Assembly: GCF_000746275.1 (NCBI RefSeq)
Contig: NZ_JQKX01000002.1
Span: 1 to 48,760 of the forward strand
DNA from: Thermopetrobacter sp. TC1
GTDB lineage: Bacteria > Pseudomonadota > Alphaproteobacteria > Rhizobiales > Aestuariivirgaceae
Length of the DNA: 48,760 bases
Direction: 5' to 3'
Every line of letters begins with the position of its first letter. The first letter of the stretch is position 1. Below, piece after piece: positions 7,803-16,300 of the stretch. The position numbers and the translations under genes were made by a program. Under the pieces are notes generated by a model. That model was given only the letters and a program-made list of their open reading frames with translations, ran no database searches and was not told where the DNA came from.

Positions 7803-8198
7803 ATGAAGATCATCAAGGGTGCCATCGCCATATCTGCGCTGTCCGCGCTTCTTGCCATTGCTCCTGTCACGTCGGCGGAGGAAGCCAAGAGCACCGGCGG
7901 CGACATTGCCCAGGCCTACGGGGATGCCGCCAAGGCGATGACCGATTCCATGATGCTCATGATGAGCGCCATGTTCAAAATGTACAACGAGACGACCAAG
8001 CCGATGTGGTCGTCCATGTCGCAGATTTTCGGCGACTATGGCGAATGGTGCACGGCCTGCCACGCCCCGCTGTCGAACATCTATGACCAGCTGGGCGAGT
8101 CCTTCGATCCCAACGTGCACAAGAAGCTTTCTGATGCCGAGCTGAAAAAGGCGCTCGAGGCCTATCAGAAATCCAAGCAGAAGAAGGACGCCAACTGA
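7803..8198 (+). CDS. Small exported protein with one CxxCH (cytochrome c-like) motif
   Basis: 131 residues. The ATG at 7803 follows an AGGAGGGAGACC ribosome-binding site; the longer in-frame start at 7770 lacks one. Residues 1-25 form a signal peptide ending VTSAEE. A Met-rich helix (MTDSMMLMMSAMFKM, about 46-60) precedes the single heme-binding signature CTACH at 83-87, and the tail is highly charged and Lys-rich. Outside CxxCH I do not recognise a family. A monoheme periplasmic cytochrome is the simplest reading, and the Met-rich stretch could supply the sixth ligand. It stands between the OmpP1 pair and a Met-rich repeat protein, so it may be the redox member of that block. This is inference from position. 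Confidence 0.7.
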   Translation: MKIIKGAIAISALSALLAIAPVTSAEEAKSTGGDIAQAYGDAAKAMTDSMMLMMSAMFKMYNETTKPMWSSMSQIFGDYGEWCTACHAPLSNIYDQLGESFDPNVHKKLSDAELKKALEAYQKSKQKKDAN

Positions 8199-8365
8199 GC
8201 GGCACCTGGATCACGACCGGATCCTCGCGCCCATGAATCCCATGCGCGAGGCGGCCGGGGTGTGTCGCTTCTCGCCGCATCGTCCCGGCGGCGCATCCCG
8301 GCCGATCCGGTATGTATTGCAATCCGCTCTTTTCCAAGAATGCCAACAACATCGAGGAACGCCCA

Positions 8366-9340
8366 ATGTCCGCATTGCGCTCGCTTCTCTCTTTGCCGGC
8401 CCTGGGGCTGATGACCGCGCTTTCACTTAGCCCTGCGGCGAGCCTTGCCGCCCAGACCGACTCGCCCGGACTTTCCCTGCCCTCTTTCGGCTCCACGCAG
8501 GACTGGCTGAAGGCGCTGAAGGATCCGAAATGGACCAACCTGTTTTCGGCCACGCCCTCGCCCAATCAGATCACGGCCTTCATGGGGATCCTCTCCAATC
8601 CGAAGATGATGGAGAGCATGATCACCATGGCCGATCCGGAGTTGATGAGCGAATGGATGAAGCTGGCCACCAATCCCGCCTTTTTCGAGGCCATGCTGAA
8701 GCTGGGCGATCCGACCCTGCTTGGCAACTATCTCAACATGCTGGGCGATCCGCGGCTTTTGGAAACGCTGGTGAAGCTGGGCGATCCGAAGATCGTGGAA
8801 CCGATGATGCGGATCATGACCCATCCCAGCTTTATTAAGGCCATGATCAAGATGGCCGACCCCAAGCTTGTCGAGAACTACATGCGGATCATGACCGATC
8901 CGAAGATGTTCAACGGGGTGATGAAGCTGGCCGATCCGAAGCTGATGGAAGGCTACATGCGGGTGATGGCCAACCCGGAGTTTCTCAAGGCGGCGGCGAA
9001 GATGGTCGATCCCAGGATCATGGAATCCTACATGAAGCTCGTCGCCGATCCGAAGTTCATGGAAAACATGAGCAAGCTGGCCGCCGATACCGACATCTAT
9101 GCGGATTTTCTGAAGCTGATGTTCGATCCGCAATGGTATTCCACCATGCTGGCCATGGTCGATCCGGCCCTCATGCAGCAGTGGATGAAGCTGATGATGG
9201 AGCCGGAAATGCTCGATTCCATGATGAAGATGATGGATCCGAACCTCATGGTGCAATTCATGCGCGCAAGCCTGGCCATCATGAACGCCACGCCAGAGGC
9301 CTTGGGGATCAATCCGCCGAGCCAGATGCAGAAGAAATGA
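8366..9340 (+). CDS. Exported Met-rich protein with 25-residue DP repeats (long form)
   Basis: 324 residues, with a signal peptide to about residue 29 (ending SLAAQ). From residue 88 to 288 the protein is an array of about eight units of 25 residues (one is 26). Each has Asp-Pro at unit positions 3-4 and Asp/Asn/His/Glu-Pro at 16-17, separated by amphipathic Met/Leu-rich segments such as KLVENYMRIMT. A unit is thus two short helices, each capped by a Pro turn, which predicts a small alpha-solenoid. I do not recognise a named family. The start at 8366 is chosen because GAGGAACGCCC precedes it and the signal peptide begins there; an in-frame ATG at 8312 would add 18 non-signal residues. A second, more regular member is at 25774-26394. 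Downstream is a DUF302-like protein. Confidence 0.85.
   Translation: MSALRSLLSLPALGLMTALSLSPAASLAAQTDSPGLSLPSFGSTQDWLKALKDPKWTNLFSATPSPNQITAFMGILSNPKMMESMITMADPELMSEWMKLATNPAFFEAMLKLGDPTLLGNYLNMLGDPRLLETLVKLGDPKIVEPMMRIMTHPSFIKAMIKMADPKLVENYMRIMTDPKMFNGVMKLADPKLMEGYMRVMANPEFLKAAAKMVDPRIMESYMKLVADPKFMENMSKLAADTDIYADFLKLMFDPQWYSTMLAMVDPALMQQWMKLMMEPEMLDSMMKMMDPNLMVQFMRASLAIMNATPEALGINPPSQMQKK
8627..9229 (+). repeat. Coding tandem repeat, 75-bp period, in the Met-rich protein
   Basis: About eight units of 75 bp (one of 78) encode the 25-residue repeats. The DNA units have drifted a lot while the Pro and Met positions are kept, so the array is old and held by protein-level selection. Confidence 0.75.
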
Positions 9341-9508
9341 GGTTCGCTCCATGTCCGCCCGGACAAGAAGGACACATTCCGAAAGCGGGCGAAAGAAAAT
9401 GAAAGGATCCGGCCACGGGCCGCACCCCTATCTCAAACATGCCGAGCGATGAGGCGGGTGCGCCATTGGGCCGCAAGACCAATCGCGTTGGATGGGGAAC
9501 GAAGCGCC

Positions 9509-10249
9509 ATGAAGAACGGGTTTCAGTTGCTGCTGGCTGCAGGGCTTTCTGTTCTGCTCCTGGGAAGTGCCGGCGGGCCTGGATCGGCTCTCGCCCAGGA
9601 GATGGACGAGGAAACGGCCAAGATGAACGCCAAGAGCTATTATCACGGCACGCCGCCGATACCGAAACGCCTGCCGGAGCAGAAGGGCTGGCTGCAGATT
9701 CCGACGCCGCCGAAGGAGAAATTCATCAAGCATCAGTTCATGCCGCCCATCTCCGCGGAAGCGAAGATGAAGGCGATGCAGTCGCTGATGTATTACAATC
9801 CCTTTTCGCTGAAGCAGATGATCAACTTCATGGCGGCGAAGAAAAAGGCCGCCAAGGGGCTTTCCTTCGATGAGGTTGTGGAATCGATGAAAATGAAGGC
9901 CAACGAGCTGAACATGAAGTTCGTTGGCGTCTCCACGCCCTACAAGATCATTCGCGAGATCTATGACAAGAACTATCCACGGGTGGAGATCTATTCCTTC
10001 TGTGATCTGCAGACACTCGCCTACATTCTCGAATACGTGCCGGAATTCATTGTTTTCATCCCCTGCAAGATCGCGGTGATGGAAGACAGAAACGGCGACA
10101 TCTGGCTTGTCACCCTTGACTGGGACGTGCGCTGGATGGACACCTCGCCCAACCCCAACCGCATCTCCGATGAGCTGCGCAAGCGGGCGATCTCCGTGCG
10201 CGAGCGGCTGGAAAAGATCATGGAAGCCGGCGCCAACGGCGATCTGTGA
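9509..10249 (+). CDS. Exported DUF302-like protein
   Basis: 246 residues with a signal peptide (1-30, ending GSALAQ). A Lys/Pro-rich linker (40-80) and a helical Met/Lys segment (81-115) lead to a DUF302-type domain at about 118-215. The family features seen are a YSFCDLQTLAYILEYVP segment followed by the strand FIVFIPCKIAVMEDRNGDIWLVTLDWD, split here by family-like cysteines Cys165 and Cys186. DUF302 proteins are small, of unknown function, and common in sulfur and metal oxidising bacteria. The ATG at 9509 gives the signal peptide; upstream in-frame starts do not. It follows the Met-rich repeat gene by 168 bp in the same direction and is the last gene before the 3-kb repeat island. Confidence 0.7.
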   Translation: MKNGFQLLLAAGLSVLLLGSAGGPGSALAQEMDEETAKMNAKSYYHGTPPIPKRLPEQKGWLQIPTPPKEKFIKHQFMPPISAEAKMKAMQSLMYYNPFSLKQMINFMAAKKKAAKGLSFDEVVESMKMKANELNMKFVGVSTPYKIIREIYDKNYPRVEIYSFCDLQTLAYILEYVPEFIVFIPCKIAVMEDRNGDIWLVTLDWDVRWMDTSPNPNRISDELRKRAISVRERLEKIMEAGANGDL

Positions 10250-10497
10250 TCCTTTGCGTGACTGTTCATGACACAAGGCGCGGCCGGGCCCCCTCCGGCC
10301 GCGTGTCGACTGGCCGGATCCGGGCATCGGGAATTCTTCCGCCAGGGCCAGGAAACACCAAAAAGAGCCCTTACTTTGGGGAGAACCTGTGGAAAACCAC
10401 ACGCGCCCCTCTCATGAAACGCATACCGGTTGTTGACAATATCCATTTATCTAAATAAAGTTGTAAACGATACAAGAAAGTGCAAGAGCTTTCTTGC

Positions 10498-10574
10498 GGG
10501 CTCTGTTCCTCATGCGCCTCTCGCCCCGTTATCCTGCCCCCATGACGAGCGCCTCAGGAACGGAGCCCTTTTTT
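10498..10574 (+). repeat. Family D structured repeat, copy 1 (also terminator-like)
   Basis: 71 bp bounded by GGGCTCTGTTCC and GGAACGGAGCCC, followed by TTTTTT on the plus strand, so it could end transcription. Its reverse complement matches 12199-12269, including the inner core TCATGGGGGCAGG and ACGGGGCGAGAGGCGC. Confidence 0.65.
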
Positions 10575-10678
10575 CTGCACAAAAACACTGGCTTATATCT
10601 GGCACCCATCCTTGACACCACACAAGGTGGCATGAAGTTCGCCATCACTTCTGATTGAATTCCGAGAACATCTTTCCT

Positions 10679-10779
10679 GCTACACGACACCCAAATCGTT
10701 ATACCTTAGATCAGCCGGTATCTCAGGTCACAAAGGCATGAGTTTATGGCACGAGACCTGAGGCTTTCGCCCATTTGTA
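10679..10779. repeat. Family A repeat, degenerate (A4)
   Basis: Keeps the left end CTACACGACAC, the left arm of the TTAGATCAGCCGG type and the core CACAAAGGCATGAG, but the right half is eroded and mismatched (GAGGCTTTCGCCC). Confidence 0.6.
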
Positions 10780-10965
10780 TCCAACTAAATTACTCTATGC
10801 GTTGAGAATGATTTTCATCATTAAGAGTGTAAGCACTCACATGCACCATAGATGCTTTTACCAAGGCATTCTCCCACCATCGCCCGAACTTGGAGATTGT
10901 TGTTTTTGTGTGGAATATCAACAAGTTACGTCATGCCCGGGCGTGTCCCGCATGCTACTTGCCCC

Positions 10966-11084
10966 TTATATCGTCATATCGGCGAAAGCCGGTATCTCAG
11001 GCCAGTTACGCATGCGCCTGTGGCTCGAGACCCCGGCTTTCGCCGGGGTGACGAGTAAGATGGCAGCGTTGTTTCGCGTAGGGT
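10966..11084. repeat. Family A repeat, reverse-type orientation (A5)
   Basis: ATATCGGCGAAAGCCGGTAT is the left arm and CCCCGGCTTTCGCCGGGG the right arm. The middle is the reverse-complement-like GTTACGCATGCGCCTGTGGC form, so the element is flipped relative to A2 and A8. It ends TTTCGCGTAGGGTGC. Confidence 0.65.
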
Positions 11085-11385
11085 GCTTGTCCCGGATATC
11101 CAGGGGCGGTTTACGCATGCGGTGATGACAGTCAAGATTGGTTCTTCAGGACTCTCCCCTTCAAGAGGAACCTCCCATCAAAAAAGCATACGACGCAAAT
11201 CAAGCCTGTTGGTGAGCACCATCACCTACCAAAAACGCCCTTACCGCCGGAAGGATATTGCATATCCTTATCCAACGTTTCGGCGGGGTATATTACCCCG
11301 CCATTCACGCCTTAGGCGGGGTTGCAAACCCCGCCAAAACATTCCGGAACGGGATACAATCCCGTTCCGGCATTTTATATCCATA
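11085..11385 (+). repeat. Family B multi-hairpin repeat, copy 1, inner cassette inverted
   Basis: Starts with TTGTCCCGGATATCCAGGGG, then CCGGAAGGATATTGCATATCC, two GGCGGGG/CCCCGCC hairpins, and ends with CCGGAACGGGAT-ACAATCCCGTTCCGG. The two middle hairpins and their spacer are in opposite orientation to those at 35.2 and 41.5 kb. Confidence 0.75.
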
Positions 11386-11432
11386 CGGCACAAACCAAGC
11401 CAGTCGGCGAATGTTGTCGTTCTCCAACTTCC

Positions 11433-11529
11433 CCTCATTCCTGGCCCCGGATTGCCGGGATCCCGATTTAAGCCCGGGACAGACTGGGGTCCGGTGATGA
11501 TGTTTTCTTTTCTTTATCAATGAGTTAAG
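11433..11529 (+). repeat. Family C repeat, copy 1
   Basis: From CCTCATTCCTGGCCCCGG through GACAGACTGGGGTCCGGTGA to CAATGAGTTAAG. It is almost identical to the reverse complement of 13022-13119. Confidence 0.75.
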
Positions 11530-11546
11530 CAACAACCCAACTTATG

Positions 11547-11682
11547 CACACTACATGACATTTATACCGTCATACCGGCGAAAGCCGGTATCTAAGGCCA
11601 GTTACGCATGCGCCTGTGGCTCGAGAACCCGGCTTTCGCCGGGGTGACGAGAAAGATGGCAAAGTTGTGTCGTGTAGTGTGC
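11547..11682. repeat. Family A repeat (A6)
   Basis: Full length: ends CACACTACATGAC and GTGTCGTGTAGTGTGC, arms ATACCGGCGAAAGCCGGTAT and CCCGGCTTTCGCCGGGGTGA. Confidence 0.75.
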
Positions 11683-11690
11683 AACTTTTG

Positions 11691-11759
11691 GAAAGTCTTT
11701 TTTCTTCGGTCGATTGGCGTCGACAACACGTTTCTTGAATTTTCTTGGACACGACTGGG
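11691..11759 (+). repeat. Family E repeat, copy 1
   Basis: GGAAAGTCTTTTTTCTTCGG to TTCTTGGACACGACTGGGC. Related copies are at 41753-41825 and, inverted, at 12941-13007. Confidence 0.65.
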
Positions 11760-11811
11760 CTTTTGCCGGGGTAACGAGTAAGATAGCAGCGCTGTGTCGC
11801 GTCGTGTGCTT
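11757..11811. repeat. Family A repeat, right half (A7)
   Basis: GGGCTTTTGCCGGGGTAACG and the end GTGTCGCGTCGTGTGC directly follow the family E element. A family B fragment (CAGGGCATCCAGGGGCAGC) follows at about 11814-11850. Confidence 0.55.
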
Positions 11812-12198
11812 ATCCAGGGCATCCAGGGGCAGCTTGTATATGCGGCAAAGGCAATCGTGAGCGATTCTTCCGAGCTCGATTGCCGAAATGGGACTGGCCG
11901 GGTGATCATCCTGCCATGATAGATCTCCCCTGATGGCCTTTGCGGTCCCGTTTCAGTTTCAGCCCCTGCGGCGCAAGACATCGGCCCTCGCCATCATGTT
12001 CACATGATACGTGTGGTCATGGGCATTTTTTCGCGGAACGATCCTGTCAAGTGTAACTTCTGCCCATGGAGACCCGGGCAGGCTCATGGCAGCATAAGCA
12101 CGCACACTTGAAGGGGGCGGGTCTGAACAGGCCCCATGCCATGCATGCCCGGCCAGAATGAAGGGCCTGTCGGTATCGCATCGGAGAGAGGGAAAAAC

Positions 12199-12269
12199 GG
12201 GCTCTGCTCCCACGGGCACCTGTCATGGGGGCAGGTTACGGGGCGAGAGGCGCCTCGGGAACAGAGCCC
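12199..12269. repeat. Family D structured repeat, copy 2 (inverted relative to copy 1)
   Basis: GGGCTCTGCTCCC and GGGAACAGAGCCC form an outer stem around the conserved core TCATGGGGGCAGG-TTACGGGGCGAGAGGCGC. About 1.7 kb from copy 1. Confidence 0.65.
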
Positions 12270-12940
12270 TGACCGAATGTTTCTGGACCGGCTCTTCTTC
12301 CCTACTCTGCACCGGCAGGCCCTTCCTCTTTCGGAGGCCCCGCCGGTTGTGCTGCACAATCACAGGGGAAGAGCATAGCCAAAGGTGACAGAGGAATATT
12401 CAAAAACGGTTAAGATTGCAAGAAGAAAGTGCATGATTTCATATTTGCATTGAGAAAGACAGATTTGATCTTTTCTAATTTGTGGAATTCATGATTTTGC
12501 TCACAATTCCAATTTCATGATCTTCTACTTTTAATCGGGGATTCTCTTTTCATCCATTTAGACGTGCCCCTGGCGTCAGCCCAAAATTTTCCCTCGACAC
12601 ATCCGATGCATATCTCCCTCGCGTCTCTGTCCGCAGGAACAGGCAACTCTTGCCAAGCGTGTCAAAAGTGTGAATATACGCCATGGTCGTGTGGTTGGCC
12701 GGGGCATCAGGAACAGGCGTATGCAGGGGGCAGCCTGATGTTTCGGCAACCACGCGGCTTTTCATGCCGATCTCCATTCAGCCCCCTTTTTTTCGCCATT
12801 TTTCGTCAATTCCTCTCCATCGGGAACATATTCCAGATCATTTTACGCCTGTCCCTGCCGGAGCGCCTGCCCGTGTCCTGTCATGCACCTTGGCGCAAAC
12901 GCACATATCCATGGCCTTAAATTCCCAGCATAGCCCAGGC

Positions 12941-13007
12941 CTATTCAAGAAAACTCAGAAAACAGGATGCTGCCGTCAAAACAACCGAAAAAAGACTTTT
13001 CATGAAG
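12941..13007 (-). repeat. Family E repeat, copy 3 (inverted)
   Basis: The reverse complement reads AAAGTCTTTTTTCGGTTG and ends in a TTTTCTTGAATAG-like tail, matching 11691-11759 with drift. Confidence 0.5.
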
Positions 13008-13021
13008 CCAGGGATTGGCTG

Positions 13022-13119
13022 CTTAACTCAATGACAAACCATAAGAAAACATCATCACCGGACCCCAGTCTGTCCCGGGCCTGAACCGGAATCCCGCCAA
13101 TCCGGGGCCAGGAATGAGG
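13022..13119 (-). repeat. Family C repeat, copy 2 (inverted)
   Basis: Reverse complement of 11433-11529 with few changes. It adjoins a family E copy, preserving the C-then-E order seen at 41.7 kb. Confidence 0.75.
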
Positions 13120-13253
13120 CGGGTATGGAGCACGACGACGTTCGCCGGCAGGATTGACCTGAGCCGTATGGACATTGGAATGCCGGTGCGAGAGGTTGAA
13201 CACTGCTGAGGGGGGCTGCCTGTTCATTTTGCACACGGGCACGCCTGTCAGAT

Positions 13254-13282
13254 GAAAAGGCCCCGCAAGCGGCTGCGGGGCC
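13254..13282 (-). terminator. Rho-independent terminator of the RND operon
   Basis: On the minus strand, GGCCCCGCA and TGCGGGGCC form a 9-bp stem around GCCGCT, followed by TTTTC. It lies 27 bp after the RND stop codon. Confidence 0.85.
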
Positions 13283-13308
13283 CTTTGGTCATGGTCATGG
13301 CAATGGCG

Positions 13309-16300
13309 TTATGCCAGTTTCTCCAGCTCCTCTTCCTTTTCATGCGCCCAGTCCACCGGATCGTCCGGGCCGTAGCCCATCTTCTTCAGCTTCCGGCGCA
13401 TGTAGCTGAAGTAGAGCACCGGAATCACCACCAGAGTGAGGATGGTGGAGACGAAGATGCCGAAGATGAGCGAGATGGCCAGCCCGTTGAAGATGGGATC
13501 GTCCAGGATGAAGAAGGCGCCCATCATCGCGGCGATGGCGGTGAGCAGGATGGGCCGGGCGCGCACGGCCGCGGACTGGATGATGGCCTCGCGCAGCGGC
13601 ACGCGGCAGGCGCACTGCTGATTGACGAAGTCCACCAGCAGGATGGAGTTGCGCACGATGATGCCGGCCAGCGCGATGACGCCGATCATGGACGTGGCCG
13701 TGAACTTCGCGCCCAACAACGCATGGCCCGGCATGACGCCGATGATGGTGAGCGGAATGGGCGCCATGATGATGAGCGGCACGAGATAGCTGCCGAACTG
13801 CGCCACGATGAGGAAGTAAATGCCGATGAGGCCCACCGCATAGGCAATACCCATGTCGCGGAAGGTCTCATAGGTGATCTGCCACTCGCCGTCCCATTTC
13901 AGCGCGAAGTTCACCGGCGCCTCCGGCTGACTGATGAAGTGCTGCTCGATCGACCGGCCGGTGACGGGATCCTTGGCGTCTTTCAGCGTGGCATACATCT
14001 CGAACATGCCATAGAGCGGGCTGTCGATCTTGCCGGTCATGTCGCCCATGACATAAACCACCGGCAGCAGGTCCTTGTGATAGATGTCCTGCTCCACGCG
14101 GTCCCGCTCGAGGATGACGATCTCGGACAGCGGCACCAGCTTGCCGGTGACGGCGCGCACCTTCAGGTTCAGCAGGTCCTCGATCGAGCCCTTCTCAGAG
14201 GCGGGCAGCTGCACGCGGATGGGCACGGGATACTTGGAAGCCTGCGTGTGCAGATAGCTGACATCCTCGCCGCCCAGCGCGGTGACAATGGCCTGCGCCA
14301 CCGCCGACTGCGGCACGCCCAGCGCCGCCGCCCGCTGACGGTCCACGCGCACGATGATGCGCGGGTTGCCGCTGGCGATGGTGTCATCGATGTCCACGAT
14401 ATCCTTCGTGGTTTCAAAGACCTTTCGCACCTCTTTCGCCACGCGCAGCTGGCCGTCATAGTCCAGCCCGTAGATCTCCGCCACGATGGGCGAGAGCACC
14501 GGCGGCCCCGGCGGCACTTCCACCACCTTGAAGGTGAAGTCCGCATCCTTGAAGCGCTCAAGCAGCCGGTTGCGCACATCGGCGGCGATTTCGTGGCTCT
14601 TGCGGTCGCGCTCGTGCTTGTCGATGAGGTTGACCTGAATGTCGCCGAAGCGCGGCTCCTGCCGCAGGTAATACTGACGCACCAGGCCGTTGAAGCCCAC
14701 CGGCGAGGCGGTGCCGGCATAGAGCTGCCAGTTCTTCACCTCCGGCACCTCTTTTAAGACTTCGGCCAGGGCCTTGAGCGTGCGCTCGGTCTTCTCCAGC
14801 GCGGTGCCCTCCGGCATGTCCACCACGATCTTGAACTCGGACTTGTTGTCAAAGGGCAGCATCTTGAGAATGACCAGCTGCACCACGCCCAAGGACATGG
14901 AGGCGCCGAGCAGGAAGATCATGGTGAAGATGAGCAGATAGCGCTTGGTGCGGCCCCAGGCGCCGAGCTGCAGGAAGGGCCCGAGCACGCGGTTGAAGAC
15001 CCGGCGGGCGAAGGTAAGCTCCGCCTTGAGCTCCTTTTCCTCCTCCTTGGTGTGCTTGTGCCCGCGCACGATCAGGCGATAGGCAAGCCACGGCGAGATG
15101 ATGAAGGCCACGGCCAGCGAGAGCATCATGCCCATGGAGGCATTGATGGGAATGGGCTGCATATAGGGCCCCATGAGGCCGGTGACGAAGGCCATGGGCA
15201 GAAGCGCGGCGATGACCGTGAGCGTGGCCAGAATCGTGGGTGAGCCCACTTCGTCCACGGCCTGCGGAATGAGCACCCAGGGCTTGCGGCCATCGCCCAT
15301 TTGCAGGTGGCGGTGAATGTTTTCCACCACGACGATGGCATCATCCACCAGAATGCCGATGGAGAAGATGAGCGCAAAGAGCGAGACGCGGTTGATGGTA
15401 AAGCCATAGGCCCAGGAGGCGAACAGCGTCACCGCCAGGGTGGAGATCACGGCAATGCCCACAACAACCGCCTCGCGCCAGCCCATGGTGAACAGCACCA
15501 GCAGCACCACCGAGGCGGTGGCGAAGATGAGCTTCATGATCAGCTTCTTCGCCTTGTCATCGGCGGTCTTGCCGTAGTTACGGGTGACGGTGAGCTTCAC
15601 CCCGTCGGGGATGAACACGCCCTTGATCTTCTCGATGTGGCGGATGAGCTTGTCGGCGATGACCACGGCATTCTGCCCCGGCTGCTTGGCCACGGCGATG
15701 GTCACCGCCGGGAAGCAGCCGGCGGGTGCGCCCTTCTTCAGCTCATCCGGGCCGGTGCAGTAGGAAACGTAGTTCTTGGGCGTATCCGGGCCGTAGGTGA
15801 TGGTGGCCACATCCGCCAGATAGACAGGCTTGCCGCCAAAGACTCCGACGACGAGGTTCTGCACCTCCTCCGGGCGCGACAGGAAGGTGCCGGCGCGCAC
15901 CGGGATGTTCAGGTTGTCGGAGATGATGCTCTGCCGGTCGGTGGAGGCATTGGAGGCCAGCAGCGCCTTGCGCAGGTCATCGAGCGCCAGGCCATAGGCG
16001 GCCAGTTTCTGCGGATCGATGGCCACGTTGACCACGCGCTCCGGCCCGCCGATGGTGCGCACCTGGCGCGTGCCGTGTATGCGCTTCAGCTCCGCCTCCA
16101 GCGTGTGGGCGATGCGTTTCAAGTCATGGGCGGTGCGCTTGCCGGAAGGATCCCACAAGGTGAAGGTGACGATGGGAATGTCGTCGATGGAGCGCGGCTT
16201 GACGATGGGCTGGGCCACGCCGAGGTTCTGCGGCAGCCAGTCGAGATTGGAGAAGATCTTGTCATAGAGCCTGAGGATGGCATCCGTGCGCGGCTCGCCC

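Larger units (their letters stand above)
10250..13308. other. 3-kb gene-free island of interspersed repeats
   Basis: No open frame here has a ribosome-binding site, coding bias or recognisable product. The stretch holds three or more family A repeats, one family B multi-hairpin element, two family C, two family E and two family D elements, each listed separately. The remaining 12.27-12.93 kb includes an AT-rich segment (about 12.38-12.56 kb) in which I see nothing definite. It separates the envelope block from the RND genes, whose terminator is at its right edge. Confidence 0.7.

Noticed and set aside
8627-9229. Regular 75-bp spacing considered as a CRISPR or noncoding satellite
   Set aside because: Units are in frame, diverge at third positions and encode the 25-residue protein repeats; no spacer-repeat alternation.
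12199-12269. Family D element considered as SRP RNA or a known riboswitch
   Set aside because: The conserved SRP loop and the signature motifs of TPP, cobalamin, SAM and glycine riboswitches are not present; kept only as an unnamed structured repeat.
12136-12378. Small plus-strand open frames over the second family D copy
   Set aside because: No ribosome-binding site and they run through the structured repeat; not supportable as genes.
10250-13308. Search for tRNA or other stable RNA genes in the 3-kb island
   Set aside because: No GGTTCRANYCC T-loop with a matching acceptor stem was seen by eye; a tRNA-specific scan would be decisive.
13252-14757. Long plus-strand open frame (501 codons) antisense to the RND pump
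   Set aside because: It is rich in His, Arg, Asp and Gly from reverse-strand reading of a GC-rich gene, with no ribosome-binding site; the minus-strand RND protein is unmistakable.
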